From Penelope pileata (taxonomy: Eukaryota; Chordata; Aves; Galliformes; Cracidae), in assembly GCA_013396635.1 (NCBI GenBank), contig WBMW01001708.1:1492105-1556104 (forward strand): a stretch of 64,000 nt of DNA. Reading direction: 5' to 3'. The translations under genes and the position numbers were made by a program. Of the stretch, positions 10,737-23,939 are shown piece by piece. How positions within the stretch are numbered: the stretch's first letter is position 1; the number at the start of each line of letters is the position of its first letter. The notes beneath the pieces were generated by a model. The model did not search any database and was not told where the DNA came from. It saw only the letters and a list, made by a program, of their open reading frames with translations.

Positions 10737-10758
10737 GAGCCTGGAGTAAGCGCAGCCC

Positions 10759-10776
10759 ATGGGACGGTGGGGATAG
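10759..10776 (+). other. Upstream ORF in presumed 5' leader
   Basis: ATG GGA CGG TGG GGA TAG forms a five-codon upstream frame that ends 50 nt before the first in-frame main ATG. The start has C at -3 and G at +4, an intermediate context. If the leader includes this region it could reduce or tune translation of the main frame. Confidence 0.4.
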
Positions 10777-10826
10777 GTGGAAGAGGAGCCCACCTCTCCG
10801 CGTCCATCCCCGCTTCTGGAGGAGGG

Positions 10827-10925
10827 ATGGGAAGCACTGCCATGGACACCAAGAAGAAGGATGCCTCCAGCAGCAGCAGGAAGAGCTCCAGCCAGAAGAA
10901 ACTCATGCTGCGAGTGCACATCCCT
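10827..10925 (+). CDS. First coding exon of an unrecognised gene (N-terminus)
   Basis: This exon encodes 33 codons if the ATG at 10827 is used, or 28 from the second in-frame ATG at 10842, which sits in a near-ideal context (CTGCCATGG). The 28-residue form begins MDTKKKDASSSSRK and ends SQKKLMLRVHIP. It is basic, serine-rich and probably disordered, running into a short hydrophobic strand that could open a folded domain in the next exon. The exon ends at a perfect donor, CCT followed by GTAAGT at 10926, giving a phase-0 intron. The CpG island directly upstream fits a housekeeping or broadly expressed gene. No signal peptide or membrane segment is present. I could not place the protein in a family; the next exon must lie beyond a long intron, possibly outside the window. 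Confidence 0.7.
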
Positions 10926-12509
10926 GTAAGTGGCTCTCTGCTCTCCCTCCCTTTCGCAGCTCGGGCACTGGGCATGATTTCCCTGGCATGGAGCTGGGGC
11001 AGGGACCGGTGCTGCTGCCCTGCCTGGGGGCTTGGTTCAGCCTCACCCAGCCCACACACAGCCTGATGGCTTAGCAAGAAGCTGTGCACCCCCAGGTGCT
11101 GGTCCTGGCGTCCCCAGCTTTGGCTCTGGGAACTGTCCGTGCCTTGTGGCTGATGCAGAGCATTTAATGTGACTGATCTGTGTCTCAAAACCAATCCACA
11201 ACTGAATTTCCCAGGGCCTGGGGACCCAGTGCTCCCTCTGGTTTTGACCCAAGCAGTGTGGTTATTGCTGGAAAGTCAGGAGCAGTCGTATGGCCTCACT
11301 GGAGCAGGCAAGCGAGCCAGGCAGTCTGTGCACTGCCTCGGTTTGGGTTTGTATATTCGCTCTGTAAAGAGCCATGCAAGAAACTGTGGTATATAGACAC
11401 CAAATAACCTCAGACTGAAAGTTTCTTTCTGTTCCCAGTGAGTACCAAAAGGCTGGCTTATCATCTGAGTCCTCAGAGTTCACATCCCTTTCAAAACTTT
11501 GATTATTGCATTTTGTTTGTTTGCCTGCTTGTTTTTGGTTTTGTTATTTTTACTGTTAGGACGTTCTTGTTATCTAACTATTTAGTTGTTTTTTCTCAGT
11601 ACCAACATAGTTTTGATTCCAGTGCTTCTGGCAAGAAAGGTCTGATATCTTTTTCTGTGCAATCTGTCTCTTTCTTTCTTTTTACTTTTTTAATCTTATT
11701 ATATAAAAGTGGGAAATAGTCCTACACATGTCTCTGCCAGGACACTGGGAGCAAAAAGATATTTCTAAGTTTCTCCTTTCTTTTTAGAGAAGAAGTCAGA
11801 ACAAATTTATTAGGTCTTGAGTATGTGAAATAAGATGGAGGAGAAATCCACAGCTCTTCTGCAGATTTCATTTTTCTCTGGAGAGGAATGCAAGCCCAGG
11901 AGCCTAAGCCAAATTTCTGCTGCTCTGTTTGAGTGCACTCAGTGCTGGGAGAGATGGCTCTGATTCTGCTACCGTGGGTGTTGCCTGTGCATTTGTGATA
12001 GGAGTTTTTAGGCGTTAATCTTCGTCATGCAGTACTTTGCAGTAAGGGTTCCTTAAGCCTGTAGACACATTTCTTCATGAGTGTTGGTTCAGTTCTGCCT
12101 TGGACGGAACATCATTAGTCCCAGACCATAATTTTTCATGTTCCTGAATCGTTTGGTTTCTTTGCTCTTCAGTTTGTGATCTGGGTAGTGGTGGTTACTC
12201 AAACACAAGCCTGATACCTCTCTGAAGCGCACCTGGATTTTGTTGTTCACCCAGTTGGAAGTAATTCAAGACATGGTAATGAACCAACACCTTCCATCTC
12301 TCCTTTCCATCCCCCAAATATGATCTTTCTGTTCCATGCTGCATTATTTTGTCAGTCCCAAAGTGAGCTATTGGGCCCACATCCTTTCAGGTTGTACTCT
12401 TGTTTTTGGTTATCTGGCAGCTTAAGTATGACTGTGCTATAAGAAAGAACATTTTTGTGTTCTCTCATTGGACAGTGGAATCTGCATTTGAAAGGACCCA
12501 TTTAGACTG

Positions 12510-12532
12510 TTTTTTTTTTTTTTTTTTTTTTT
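12510..12532. repeat. Poly-T homopolymer (23 nt)
   Basis: A continuous run of T. No retroposon body or target duplication is recognised beside it. Confidence 0.95.
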
Positions 12533-15500
12533 CTCTTTCATAACGTTTTCTTGGCTGCTGTTTTGAAGCATCACTCCTATTATTTCAGCGGCGCCTGTCA
12601 GTGTAGCTGTAGTTGTCAAGGGAGCTTTCACCAGACGGTAATTTTTATTTTGTTCATCCTCTTCTTTGTTTTGTTGTGAGATCGTGTTTATTGCTGAGAC
12701 GTGTAATTCTTGCTCATTGAGGTCTTCAGATTAGGAACTGGAAAGGTCTGAACAGGAAGAGAGAGAGGAGTCAGTTGCAGTGGGACAGAAAGGTACTGCT
12801 GAGATGCAGGCTGCCCTAAAACATACTTACTAATGGTGTAGAAATTCTGACTTTAAAAGTAATGACAAATATTGTAAAAAAGAAAGGTAAATAATGCAAA
12901 ATGCACAATGCTTGTGTTAGAGAACTGTGGAATAGTAGGCATGTCTGCAATAAAAGCTTGTATGCTTTTCTTCCCTCTCCCACACAATTTTATTTTCGGA
13001 GTTGACCTCTGACAATGGGAAAAAATACCAATTTAAGAAAGCTGGTTTTTTGTCTTGCAGCACCCCAGGGCATTTCTCAGGTACATCTTTCTCAAGCAAG
13101 AGCATCAAGACATTACACAAAAAGTCTGAAAACGCTCTATTTTTACCTTCTGTGTAGAATCTCCTTTGGGACAAGTTGGTGGTGCCCAACCTTTGCTTCT
13201 GGGGATAGTGGTAGACCACTAAGTTCCTGCTAGTTGGGTTTTCTCAACTTATTATTCAGAAACCAAGAGCAAAGTGAGGGCCTCTGTGTTCAGTTAGCAT
13301 GGAAAAGAAGTATTTGCTAAATTGCTGGACTGATTGAACAACTTTTTGGTTTGTTTGTTGTTTTCCTTGCATATGCACAACTACTAACTAGTGGTTTGGA
13401 TGGACCATATGGCCAGAGGAGCCTTTGTAAGGAAGAGGTCATACTAACCTCTGTCTTTCCCAGAAGCACGTTTTAAAGTCTTGACATTAGAAATACATAA
13501 ATGGAAATTTGTGGCCCAACGCCCTTGAAATCTGCTACAGATTTGGATACTCTCTAGGTGCATCACATCTGTCGTATGAAGACATTAGCATTATAGAATT
13601 CATTTTTAAGCCGTTAGAAGATAATGCTTCCACATTGCTTTGAACATCTTAAGAACTCTGAGGTGGGATGCAATTGTCTGCTGAGTAGGAGCTCACCGTA
13701 GAAGATCAGCATGTTCTTTTGTTGTCTTGCTAAATCGATCTGTCCTAATGTTAATGTTACCATTGTAATCTCATGTTGCTGCCAAAAAGGAGAGATTCTG
13801 TTCTTGCTTACTTGGGTTTTCAGCTGGGATAATTCAGTCAGTGCCAGCAAAGATCTGTTGTGTTTACACTACTGCAGCTGAGGGCATAACCTGTCTCAAG
13901 AGCTTCACCATGGCAAGTGCCAACCACCTGCTGCTCCTGGCAGGTGAGAACTACAAAACCTTGACACTTCCTTGGATTGTACCCAAATATATCACAAGGT
14001 GACTTTTCATGCAAAGAAACAAAGAAGTTTTTCATAATAAGGACAAGAATAGCATCTGCAAATGAATGTGAAAACATCTTCATTCAGTCCAATGAAGTGG
14101 TTATTGCCTCAGATACTTGAGCCCTGACTGCAGAGCAATGCACAACGGAGAGGCTCTGGGAGACCACGATCCTTGGTCACACAAACGTCTCTGCACACTC
14201 TTGCCTATTTCTTTGTCATCTGCTATATTTCCGAGCAGATTCCTCAATGTGCAAATTGATTGCTGTTTCCAGACCTGTTATTATGTAGGGATGCCAGGCT
14301 GAAACATCAGATGGCTTAATTATTTTCCAACGTGATAGGTTACAGTGATGTTCTGACAGCTAGTGTTGGCTCAGGCTCTGCCCCTCCATCTTGCTTGCCA
14401 CACTTGCAAAGTCATTAATGACTGCATGCCTAATAAGCCACTGCAAAATGATTTTGTGCTGTGACAGTTTTTGCAGGGTGCTTCTTGTATCCTGCTAATT
14501 GCTGGGTGGGCTGATGAGAATTGCGCTCAAGTCTAAGGAACACTTTGGAAAGCTACAGATGAGGAATAAGCTGTTCGATTCTTTCAAAGAAGATGAAGGA
14601 ATCAGCTTTCAATGTGACCTAAGAATGAAAAAATGTTTGTCTTCTTGGGAAGAGGAGATGGAGGGAGATGGAGACAAAGAGGAGAGAGAAATGTTTGCCT
14701 AAAATTAAATCTGCAGCTGTCCTCCCTTTTCTCTCATAGGGCAGACTGAGCTGTTCTGAGCTTCTGTGGCCTTCCAGTTTAAATTTGGATTCCTGCCTAA
14801 AGGGCTGGTATATTAAGCATCTGAAGAAGGCAACAGGTATTTGCTTAAGAGCTTTGAGACTGCACTTTGAATCTATCTGAAGAATAAAGGATTCATGTTT
14901 GCAGTCAAAATAGCTGCTACTGTAATTAAAGCTCTTAGTTTTAAAATGTAACACAAACATTGTCATCTTATTGCAAAGTACTGCTTCTTTGAAACATCGC
15001 TTTCTCTGATAGGAGGTTCTACTCCTAAATTATCTCATCCACTCTCCGTTATTTATCTCTGGGAGCCCTGGGAGATCTGTGGGCTTGCAGAAAAGAAGTG
15101 AATTTCATTGGTGGAATAAGTCACGGATGTGAAAGAAACCTTACAGAAACATGGATCGTGAGACTTAGCTCCCTGGAAGGTAATTCACACCATGTTTGTA
15201 TTGGGAATTACTGAAATAGAAGGAAATGCCATCCTCCTGGAGGCATCAGGAGTAAGCAAAGGTCTTCTGAAAGTGAGTTTTGTAGTCACACTACACATCA
15301 CTAGTTGTGATTTTGTAGTCCTTTGCCAAAGAGGATTCATGTTGTTGTGTTAAGTACTTCCCTTCACGTCAGGTCAGTGGCTTTATTTTTCAGAGAGCAG
15401 GTGACATGGCACCATGTTTTGTCTGCCTCAGTAAGACTGTTCCCAAAAACTTGGCTCAAAAGCTGTTGTTTTCTTTTCTCATGTACCAATCCAAGAATAT

Positions 15501-18500
15501 GAGAAAAGCAGCTGCATTCTTTCCATCTCCTGAAACATTTCCAGTGATATCCTGTGGGTAACATGTGCCCATTTTAGCACCTGGGTAGTTCCCTTGCCTG
15601 GTCACAGACCTGCAAGGTTCAACTTATGCTCAATTTCACGTGGGTACCACATCACTTTCAAGGGAGATGCTTAGAGGTGACTGAAAGGAGAATTTGGCCT
15701 TGCAGACAGGGTTAAACAATTTTTTTGTTAACGATGTGTGAGCAGTCATAAAAGTAGGTTGACATGCCCCTGTGCTGGCTTGGCATGGCTAATGGGAGAA
15801 GAAAGAAGGGAAAGCAGTAGGAAGTCAAAACAGTGCCAGCATGGTTGGTAGACCAAATTATGGGCATACATGGTGAATGGAGTACACTTTCAATTGTCAT
15901 CTTTTTGAAGAAAAGCTGAATTTATATCAAAAGATGCTCCATGCATAGGGAAGATTGAAAGAGCAGAGTCACAAGAGAAATGAAGAATATGTCTGTCTGG
16001 CATAAAAATAGCCCTTTTGTGGGCTACATTACCCCAGGCTGCTCATCAGGCTTTGACAATTAGCCTGCTTTCAGAGCCTGGAGTGGTTGCAGAGGACTGC
16101 TGTCTCAACTTTCTGCCATTGTTGGCACTGTAGGCACACCAGAGAAAGTGCTGGGGCCTGACGAGTGGGGAGAGTTGTGCACAGCTTCAAAGACAAAAAG
16201 GAAAAGCAGCTTGAGTGTGTTTTGCATGTAGCTTGAAAGGCCTAACCTATACACATAATACATTAAAGATACGTTATTATTGGTGGTTTGGTGGTATAGC
16301 ACTGCGATACGACTGAAATACGTCCAGAAATAGCAGCGAGTCGAGATGGTGTACATGGCAATTTCTGCTGCAGACTGATTTTTGTGTTTGTTCTTTAGGC
16401 GGTTCACGGTTTGTAATGTGATGCATCAATTTAGTCTTTTCTTCTGTAATGCTGCCTCTCAAATTGCTTGCGTAAAACTAAATATGAAATCTTTAAAGCA
16501 GTAAATTGCATTATGTAGGCATGACTTACTGGGATGCATCACAAATGTGTTGCATTACGTGTTTCATGGTTGTCCTTTCTGTCACATACTGTGGTTGTTC
16601 AGACCTTTTGGGCATTATTACACAGGGTGCTGATGGCCTTCTGTTCCAAAAACAGAACCTATGTCATAAGCTGAAGACTTAATCTATTTTTGCAGTCAGA
16701 GTGATAGAGCTATATAACCTTTTTAAGCTGCTGGAGAACACATTTGTGGATCTGGAGTTTCATTAGGAGGAAATGTGCGCATTATAAGCATTATCTGCCA
16801 TGCTATGAAACCTTAATCATCATTAATTCACAACAGGTGTTGGGCAATTTGCAGTCAAGTTTTCACGTTGGTAATGCTGTTGGAGTAATGAAAATAAAAT
16901 ACCCTGCTTCTGAGTGGACAAGAAAGAAAAGTTATTGTAGTGGTTGGAGTTTTGGCATGCAGCACTACAAAACACAGAATTTTCCTGCCTAGCTGTAGGC
17001 TTCCTAATGGTCTCTGATAAATCACTGATGCATAGATCTGTTTCTTTAGAAGCTACATGCCTGTTGATTCCTTTAGAAAAGTTTGGAAACCCATTTTCTG
17101 TGGAGTTAGAGAAATCAATACCTGCTGAGCTGAATTAAGGGTAAAATTTGAATCCAAGCGTGAGGAAATACTGCAGTGCAGACAAGCTCTGCCTAGAAAA
17201 GTATTGTTGTAAGAATGTGATGGAATAAACAGATGCAGTTAGTATTTACTATAACATGTCTAGTAGAAAAAATGAATTGTTACCTGCATGACATTTTGAA
17301 TAGACTCTATATGGTGTACTCTGACTCTGATTTTGCCACCTGGCCATAATCTTTGACAAGTTTCCACGAATTCAGGACTGTTATATTCCTTTAAGCAGCT
17401 GAGTTTTTTGTAAATTTGCTAACCCTGTGCTGTGTTGCTTTTCATGATGTTGCCTTTAAATGGCATGCCTACCAACAAGTGTTTTTTACAGAATTATGGA
17501 AGGGATGAAGTTGGATGAGACCTCTGGGTATTGTTTGGGCTAATCCTGCAGCTGAGAGCAGTGTTGGGTAGAGTATGTTGCTCAGGACCTTGTTTTCTCC
17601 CATTTTTCATATCTCCAAGGATGGAGGATGTATGGCTTCGTTGTTCTGAAATAATGCATTTGGGCAACTGAAAGCCCATTGAGATCAAATGTTGGTTAGC
17701 CTACCCAGGCAAAGTGATTAACTCTGCAGTTGGTTGGATCTTGTCCCGAAAGTGTAATGTTCATTTGGGAAGTGAAACTGGATTTGGTCATGTAGCATAG
17801 ACTTCTGAGAAAAGCATACTGTAAGATGGGAATTGAAACTGGAGGCACAATGGTCCCAGCAAGACTTGTGGAAGAAAGGGAGAGTAAAGGAAGAGATTAA
17901 AAAAGATGCTTAGTCAATGTTATCACAATGCATATGGGAGCTTGCCAGCTTCTCAGAGGAATGTGGTTTTCATCATGTGTTGTCACTCGTTTTGCATAAA
18001 TTAATTAGAGGGGGATTTGCTGGTACTGAGTATTAAGCAGGGCTTCTATGTTGGAAGCATGATCTAAACCAAGAAGCATGAGGAAAGACAGTTCAAGGAT
18101 AAGAGCATGAAGTCATCACCTAGCTATCTGAATCTCCATCTGCTGTATTGCCGTGGGTTGGACAGAGCAGAGTGCTGGATGTAAGCTTTGCACTGGTGAG
18201 CAGCTGAATCTTGGGATCCACAAAGAATATTCCATGCCAAGAGTGCAAAACAATATTATTATTTTTTTTGTACAACCTTTCCATTGTTTCAACACGGTGG
18301 CTGGTAAACTATGAACTGTGTTTAGTTTATCGGTATGCCACGTTGAAACACTGCATGGCTACATGCTGTTGAGCTAGACATCCATGCACACATGGGATAC
18401 ATATGTTGGTAGAGACAAACTCTCTGAAGAATTTGGAGTCTTGGAAGATGTTATAGATTTGAGGGATGTGAGAGGAAACAACATTATCCCTGCGGTACTG

Positions 18501-18935
18501 ATATTCACAAGATGGCTGGAGTTTAACAACCTGTCTCATGTCGTACAGGAGTGTGGCAATTGCACTCATGAGCTCTTGAGGCTCAGTTCCCTTACCTTAA
18601 TGATAACCCCATCCTTCCTATGGTATTTTTCACATAAAGATTCCTGTACAGGCTCAGCCTAAGGCAGCAGTGACTGAAAGTATTTTTCCTCCTGCTTTTT
18701 GAAAATATGTACGAAGTGCAAGGATTCCAGTTTCATGTCTACAGACAGTCATTCTGTATTCTGAATAACACTAATTGGGCTCTTTTGACAGCCTGATCAG
18801 GAAGCCCAAGGATTGAGGAGATTAGATAAGTGAGGAAAAAAATGCATTAAATTCTAGCATCCAAACTGACGCATCAATGATTGTGCCTGATTATTAACAC
18901 CCTCCGTGTGGTTCATGTGGTTGCTAAAAGTTGTC

Positions 18936-18954
18936 TTTTTTTTTTTTTTTTTTT
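18936..18954. repeat. Poly-T homopolymer (19 nt)
   Basis: A continuous run of T with no recognisable SINE or LINE attached. Confidence 0.95.
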
Positions 18955-21900
18955 CTGAGTAGCTGTTGGCACATCAGCTGCAGAGATCCCTTAAAACAAG
19001 AGGTCTTCAGCCATTTATTGTGTAATCATCTACAAACCCAGCAGGATCTGGAGCTTTGCAAACAACGCTGTACCAGCCACGTTCAACTTGCAGCACCCTC
19101 CAAAGCCTTTGCAGGCATCCTGTCTCCGTTCCTGCAACCCACTGCCTTGCTCTGCCAGTTGCCCCAGCTGGCTGCTCCTCACTTCTGCTGCCAGCTAGTG
19201 CAGGATAGGGAATGCCAGCATGCTCTCAGACTGTTCTTCTTGGGTACTCCCTCCGTTAATGCTCTACCAGCTCTGTATTTTCTGTGAGAAAACAGAGAGC
19301 TTCTGCTGTTTGAAAAGTTGAGCCAACACTGCTCATAAACATAAGATTTATAGTCTGAGATGAATGGGAGGTAAGAAATGTTACTCAGCTGATCTCCTTG
19401 TCCTTTTATTTTAGCTAGCTGATGTTCAAGGTAAATACTACTTTAACAGACTTCTTTTAGTTGGATGATGATTAATTATACATTTTCCTTATTTTCCTGT
19501 GTTTTTGAGAATGACTATGCAGCTCTGAGCTATGCAGAGGCAGGAGGGTACATGCCAACATTTTTCTTTATAAAACATTACCAGTGATTAAAAAACTGCA
19601 ATTATTTCAATTCTTTTCCCTTCATTGTGAATGTAAGGAGTTCTGGCTCCTTTCACCGAAGCAGACCTGTGGAGGCATCATCAGCTGGCATGCAAAAGTT
19701 GCTGTGAGACACTGAAGACACTGAAAGAGGAAACATGCCTTAGCCACGTACAGAAGTGGACTAGTCTTCGTTACGTAGGGGAACAAAAATGGTTTTCACC
19801 TTTGGGTAACACAGCATTCCTCAGCTGTCCTCTTGCTGTTCTACCAGCAGGCAGCCAGGCAAAGCAAGCTGCTGTTTGCCAGTTTGGCTTTACTAACAGA
19901 CGTGCATCCTCCTGTCCCATTGCAGTATTGAGTAAAACGTGCCTTAAAATGCTTCCTTCATTAGCTGACGTTTCATTTTCATAGTGGGCACTGTCAGAGA
20001 AGACAACTCAACAGGGGAGTGCTGACTTGGTAAGCCACAGTAACTCATTCACTTTTGATGCCTGTTTGGCTACAATCTGAGATGCCAAAAGCCCTAGAAC
20101 AGCAGATTACTGAGGTTTACCTGAAATGCCATTCACAAGATTAGTCCTAGAGATAAGTGCTAGGTGCTAAGAAGGCTGGTAGTTCAGAAAGAAGAGGTTT
20201 CCAAAAGATTTTCAGACATTCTAGTTCTCTGTGCAGGATGCGAAGATCCTACTAGCCCATCTGCATCAGGAAGTCCTTACGTACAGTGAAAATCCAGCTT
20301 TATGTCTTTCCGGCTTTCAAGATCCCATTCTTCCTCTTCTGCTTTCTGTACATGTATTACAAAACAGAACTGGATTTTCCTACTTCTTCCATTCCCTGTG
20401 TATTTTCAGCTTTGAATGGGGAAAACATTCTCTTGCACCTGATAGCTAAAGTGAAAAAAAAAACAACCACAAAAATAAATGACAAGAAAACTGATCAGAA
20501 GCTTGGCTTTTAATGGAACAGAGATTGAAAGTAATACCAGGAAGTAATTTGGGGAGAGATAAATAGCAGCTGTTCTCTTGATGATAAAGACTGAAACCAA
20601 TACCAGCACTTGGTGCAGTGCAGCCCACTGTGACATGCAACACACAATGTATGAGCTTCTGCTTGACAGAGGGACCAATTAATACATATGATGAAGACTT
20701 CCAGCATAAATCCCTTTTCTATTCTCTTTAACTTTTAAACACAGCTTGAGAAAAAGCTGTGCTCCTTTTGAGTGTAGAATTCTTTATTTACACATTTTTA
20801 CCCACGTAACTTTTAAAACTTGTTAGCTACTGCAGGCATTTAGTGTCTTCAGACTCACTGTGGGTAGGTACTTCAAATTTACTTTTGAGTATGGAAGTTT
20901 TAAAAGGAAAAATACCTTTCACTGCCATGATCTGCATATACATTTTGTCCAAATGTTTATGATGCAGAGGTGTTTGGATTTAAAAGTATTTGGAGATGCT
21001 GGAATTTCTGCACAAGTCGGTGTTGATATTGCTTTGTGGGCTGCTGCTGGTTGAGGTCACTGGGAAGAGAAGAGAGGACACCTCACGTTTTCAGAAGATG
21101 ATGGGGGATCCAACTTAGTCTCTGAAATTTCTCTGTGCATATCTGCTATATAGCAGCTTCTTGCCTTGGGTGTGTTTGAGTGAGGTATTTATCTAATTAG
21201 CAAAGACTGTTAATATCAATGGCAATGAACTGTACATGCATTTTAATGGATGAGAGCTGGAACACACAGGCTGAGCATCTGGGGACTTTAATGTGGGGAT
21301 CACTTTCTCTCAGAGGAATGGCAAAATTTATTTCTGTGGACTTCAGCTACAAAGTGAGAGGAAATACTGTGTATGTACTCTAAGGGAACATCCATTTTCA
21401 GGCAAGAAATTTCTAAGTGTTCATTTCCAGAGAGCAATAGTGTACCTTTAATTATGTTTTATGGTCTTGAATGTTCTGTGCACTTGGCTAGGTTAATTTA
21501 AAAACCATGTAAGGGCACAAGTGCAGGGCCTGTGTGTATGTATGAAAGGAAGCTGCCCTGCATGCAGCTGTTTACGATAAGCTGAATGTGTTCAGTGTGT
21601 ACGTACAAGCCGGCAAATTGCTCATGTTCCAGAAAAATGAACTGTGATGGAAATTGCAATAGATATTTAATGATTTCAGGGAAAAAAAACCCGACACGTT
21701 ATGAATATGCTTCTGCCCGATGTTGAAACATCTGGACTTAGTTTCTAGCTGTGCGGAGATTATTTTCAATTTCATATCCTGTGTTTTAATGTCACAAAAC
21801 AAATGGAACAGCTAGCTGACTTTGTATCTTGACCTTTATGCTGTCTTTCTCTCTTTCTCTCTCTTTTGCAAGATTAAATGAATTAAAGCCCAATCACCTG

Positions 21901-23908
21901 GGGCAGCATGCTTAGACAGCCAGGCATATTAGTTTGAGTCCTGCTGACCAAGGTGGTTGTAGCCTGCACTAACTTCCTTCTTCCTTGTCTCTGCTTCCCT
22001 GCATGCAGCTGTTGCTGTAGAAGAACTCCAAGTCATGTCATGTCAAGTAATGCATGGTCTTCAGAGCTCACTGGGGGAGAGAAAGCCCTGGGAACAATGT
22101 GAGCAGGCACAGCCAGCCACTTCCACTAATTGTTGGTGTGGACGATGGAACACAAAAGCAGAAGGAGGGAGGGGGGAATGGAAATGTGTCTTGGTGTGGA
22201 AACGGCTGTGTGAAAACGACTGTGCCTGGGCTTGCTCATTGGGAATGTACGTGTTGCGCAGGAGAACTCCCACAGCAGGAATCCTCTGCCTTAGTCTGCC
22301 CCTGCCAGATAATTTCAGAAGGTTTCTTTTATGTTTATTTGCGTAAGAGGCTTTTTTGACTGTTTGGGGATGTGGATTTTAGCAGCCATGAATTGTGACA
22401 AGTAGAGGCAATTTACTACTGAGCTGGATCAAAAGCGTGTTAATTTTTGGTTCCAGTTTTCAGGTACTGCTAAATACTGGGAATGTGAAATTTAAATGAA
22501 TTAGCTCTTAATGTAACACGCTAATGGCATTTTGAAATATATTCTGCCAAAGCAGCAATAAATGTCTAAGTGAATCTTGTCCATATTGTGTCCTCCAGCC
22601 CAACGCAGGCCAAAGTGCTGTGCAGATCAATTTTATAATACAAAAAGTGGAATAAAACTATATATTTGAGATTTTTATTCACAGTGAAAAAAACCACAGA
22701 ATTTTCTCTCAAGAATTATTGCAGTAAAATGTCTAAACTGTGTTTTCTTTAAACTCTGAAAAAGATCAGATAGACAGTGATGGAGGGATGGCCATTTGCT
22801 TGGATGAGCTGCAAAACGGAACATTTATGGCTGCAATAGAAAATAATGAAGAGCTGAAAATGAAGTTAGTGAAGTCATTGAGATCCATACAGTGAAATGA
22901 ATACATTTCTACTTTGCTACACTTCAGCTGCACAGGGGAAGCCACCAGCCCTGTGCTGGGCTTCATCATCACCTGAAGGTGGAAAGATTCTTTGCATCAA
23001 GGAAGCACAGAGCACGAGTGGTACGTGGGGCATGTTCGTCTGTGCCTGGCATCGTCAGCCTTACCCTGCAAAGTGGGCATTCCTGCAGTGAAATGCAACA
23101 GCTGCAATTAGTAATCAACATAATTGGTAAAAATCCAAATGCTTACTTCATCCATTTACTAAATGAATCGCAAATGTTAAACTGAGTGAAGAACTATTAT
23201 GGAAGCAAGAGAAAAGGGAATAGCCAGCAGAGACACCAATTTGTTGGCCACGTAATGGACCGGTCATTAGTAATGTGATTATGCCAGTGCCATTTCTCCT
23301 TCTCCGAGACAGATACTTGTTCCTGCCAGAGCTGATTGATCCCCAAAAGCAGCCTGATTATGCCACAGTGCATTTTAAATGGAAAATGATGATAGAGTTA
23401 GGGAAGATGGAAAACTATTTATGGGTAGAAATATGACTGCTGATAGCATTGCAGAAAAGTGAGAATGTAGAAGGATATATTGGTTTATCCAAAGAGGTAG
23501 ATTTATCCCTTATTAGTGGAAATTATTTAAATTCCAGTTATCACAGGGATGGCCCTGAAGGCTGATCATGGCTCAGAGCACAACCCAAGTTCATCTCACA
23601 ACATTCCTCTCAGCAATTCATTGGGGCACTTCTGTTTTGACAGGCAGGATTGGCCTTCAGGCAATTACCACTGCAGATATTTATCGTTGTCGTGAGGAAA
23701 TCCGACTTCCTGGCACTGGGTTGGGAACTTCATTTCACAGTGATCTCCTAAATGTTTTTGCTGACTAAGACTGATTTTGCTTGTGTTGCCAAAAGACATT
23801 AATTTCCCAGTCTTCTTGCCAATCTTCCAGTTTTCACATCAGATTGCTCTTCAAAAATGTCTCCAGTTTTGTAATCCATCTATTTCTGAATGCCATTGCA
23901 CTCTCTGC

Positions 23909-23939
23909 AAAAATAAAATAAAATAAAATAAAATAAAAT
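23909..23939. repeat. (AAAAT)n microsatellite, about 6 units
   Basis: A pure pentanucleotide array lies in unique flanking sequence. Confidence 0.95.

Noticed and set aside
9536..11194. Minus-strand open frame of 552 codons across the CpG island
   Set aside because: It spans the antisense of the CpG island, the A-rich tract and the plus-strand coding exon. Its translation is low complexity (Pro, Arg, Ala, poly-Phe) and the frame is open mainly because GC-rich DNA has few stops. No splice or domain evidence supports it.
14499..14702. Charged 67-codon frame with an acceptor-like site upstream
   Set aside because: A TAA lies between the acceptor-like ttttgcag at 14476 and the frame, and there is no good donor. 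The Glu/Lys richness reflects purine-rich DNA.
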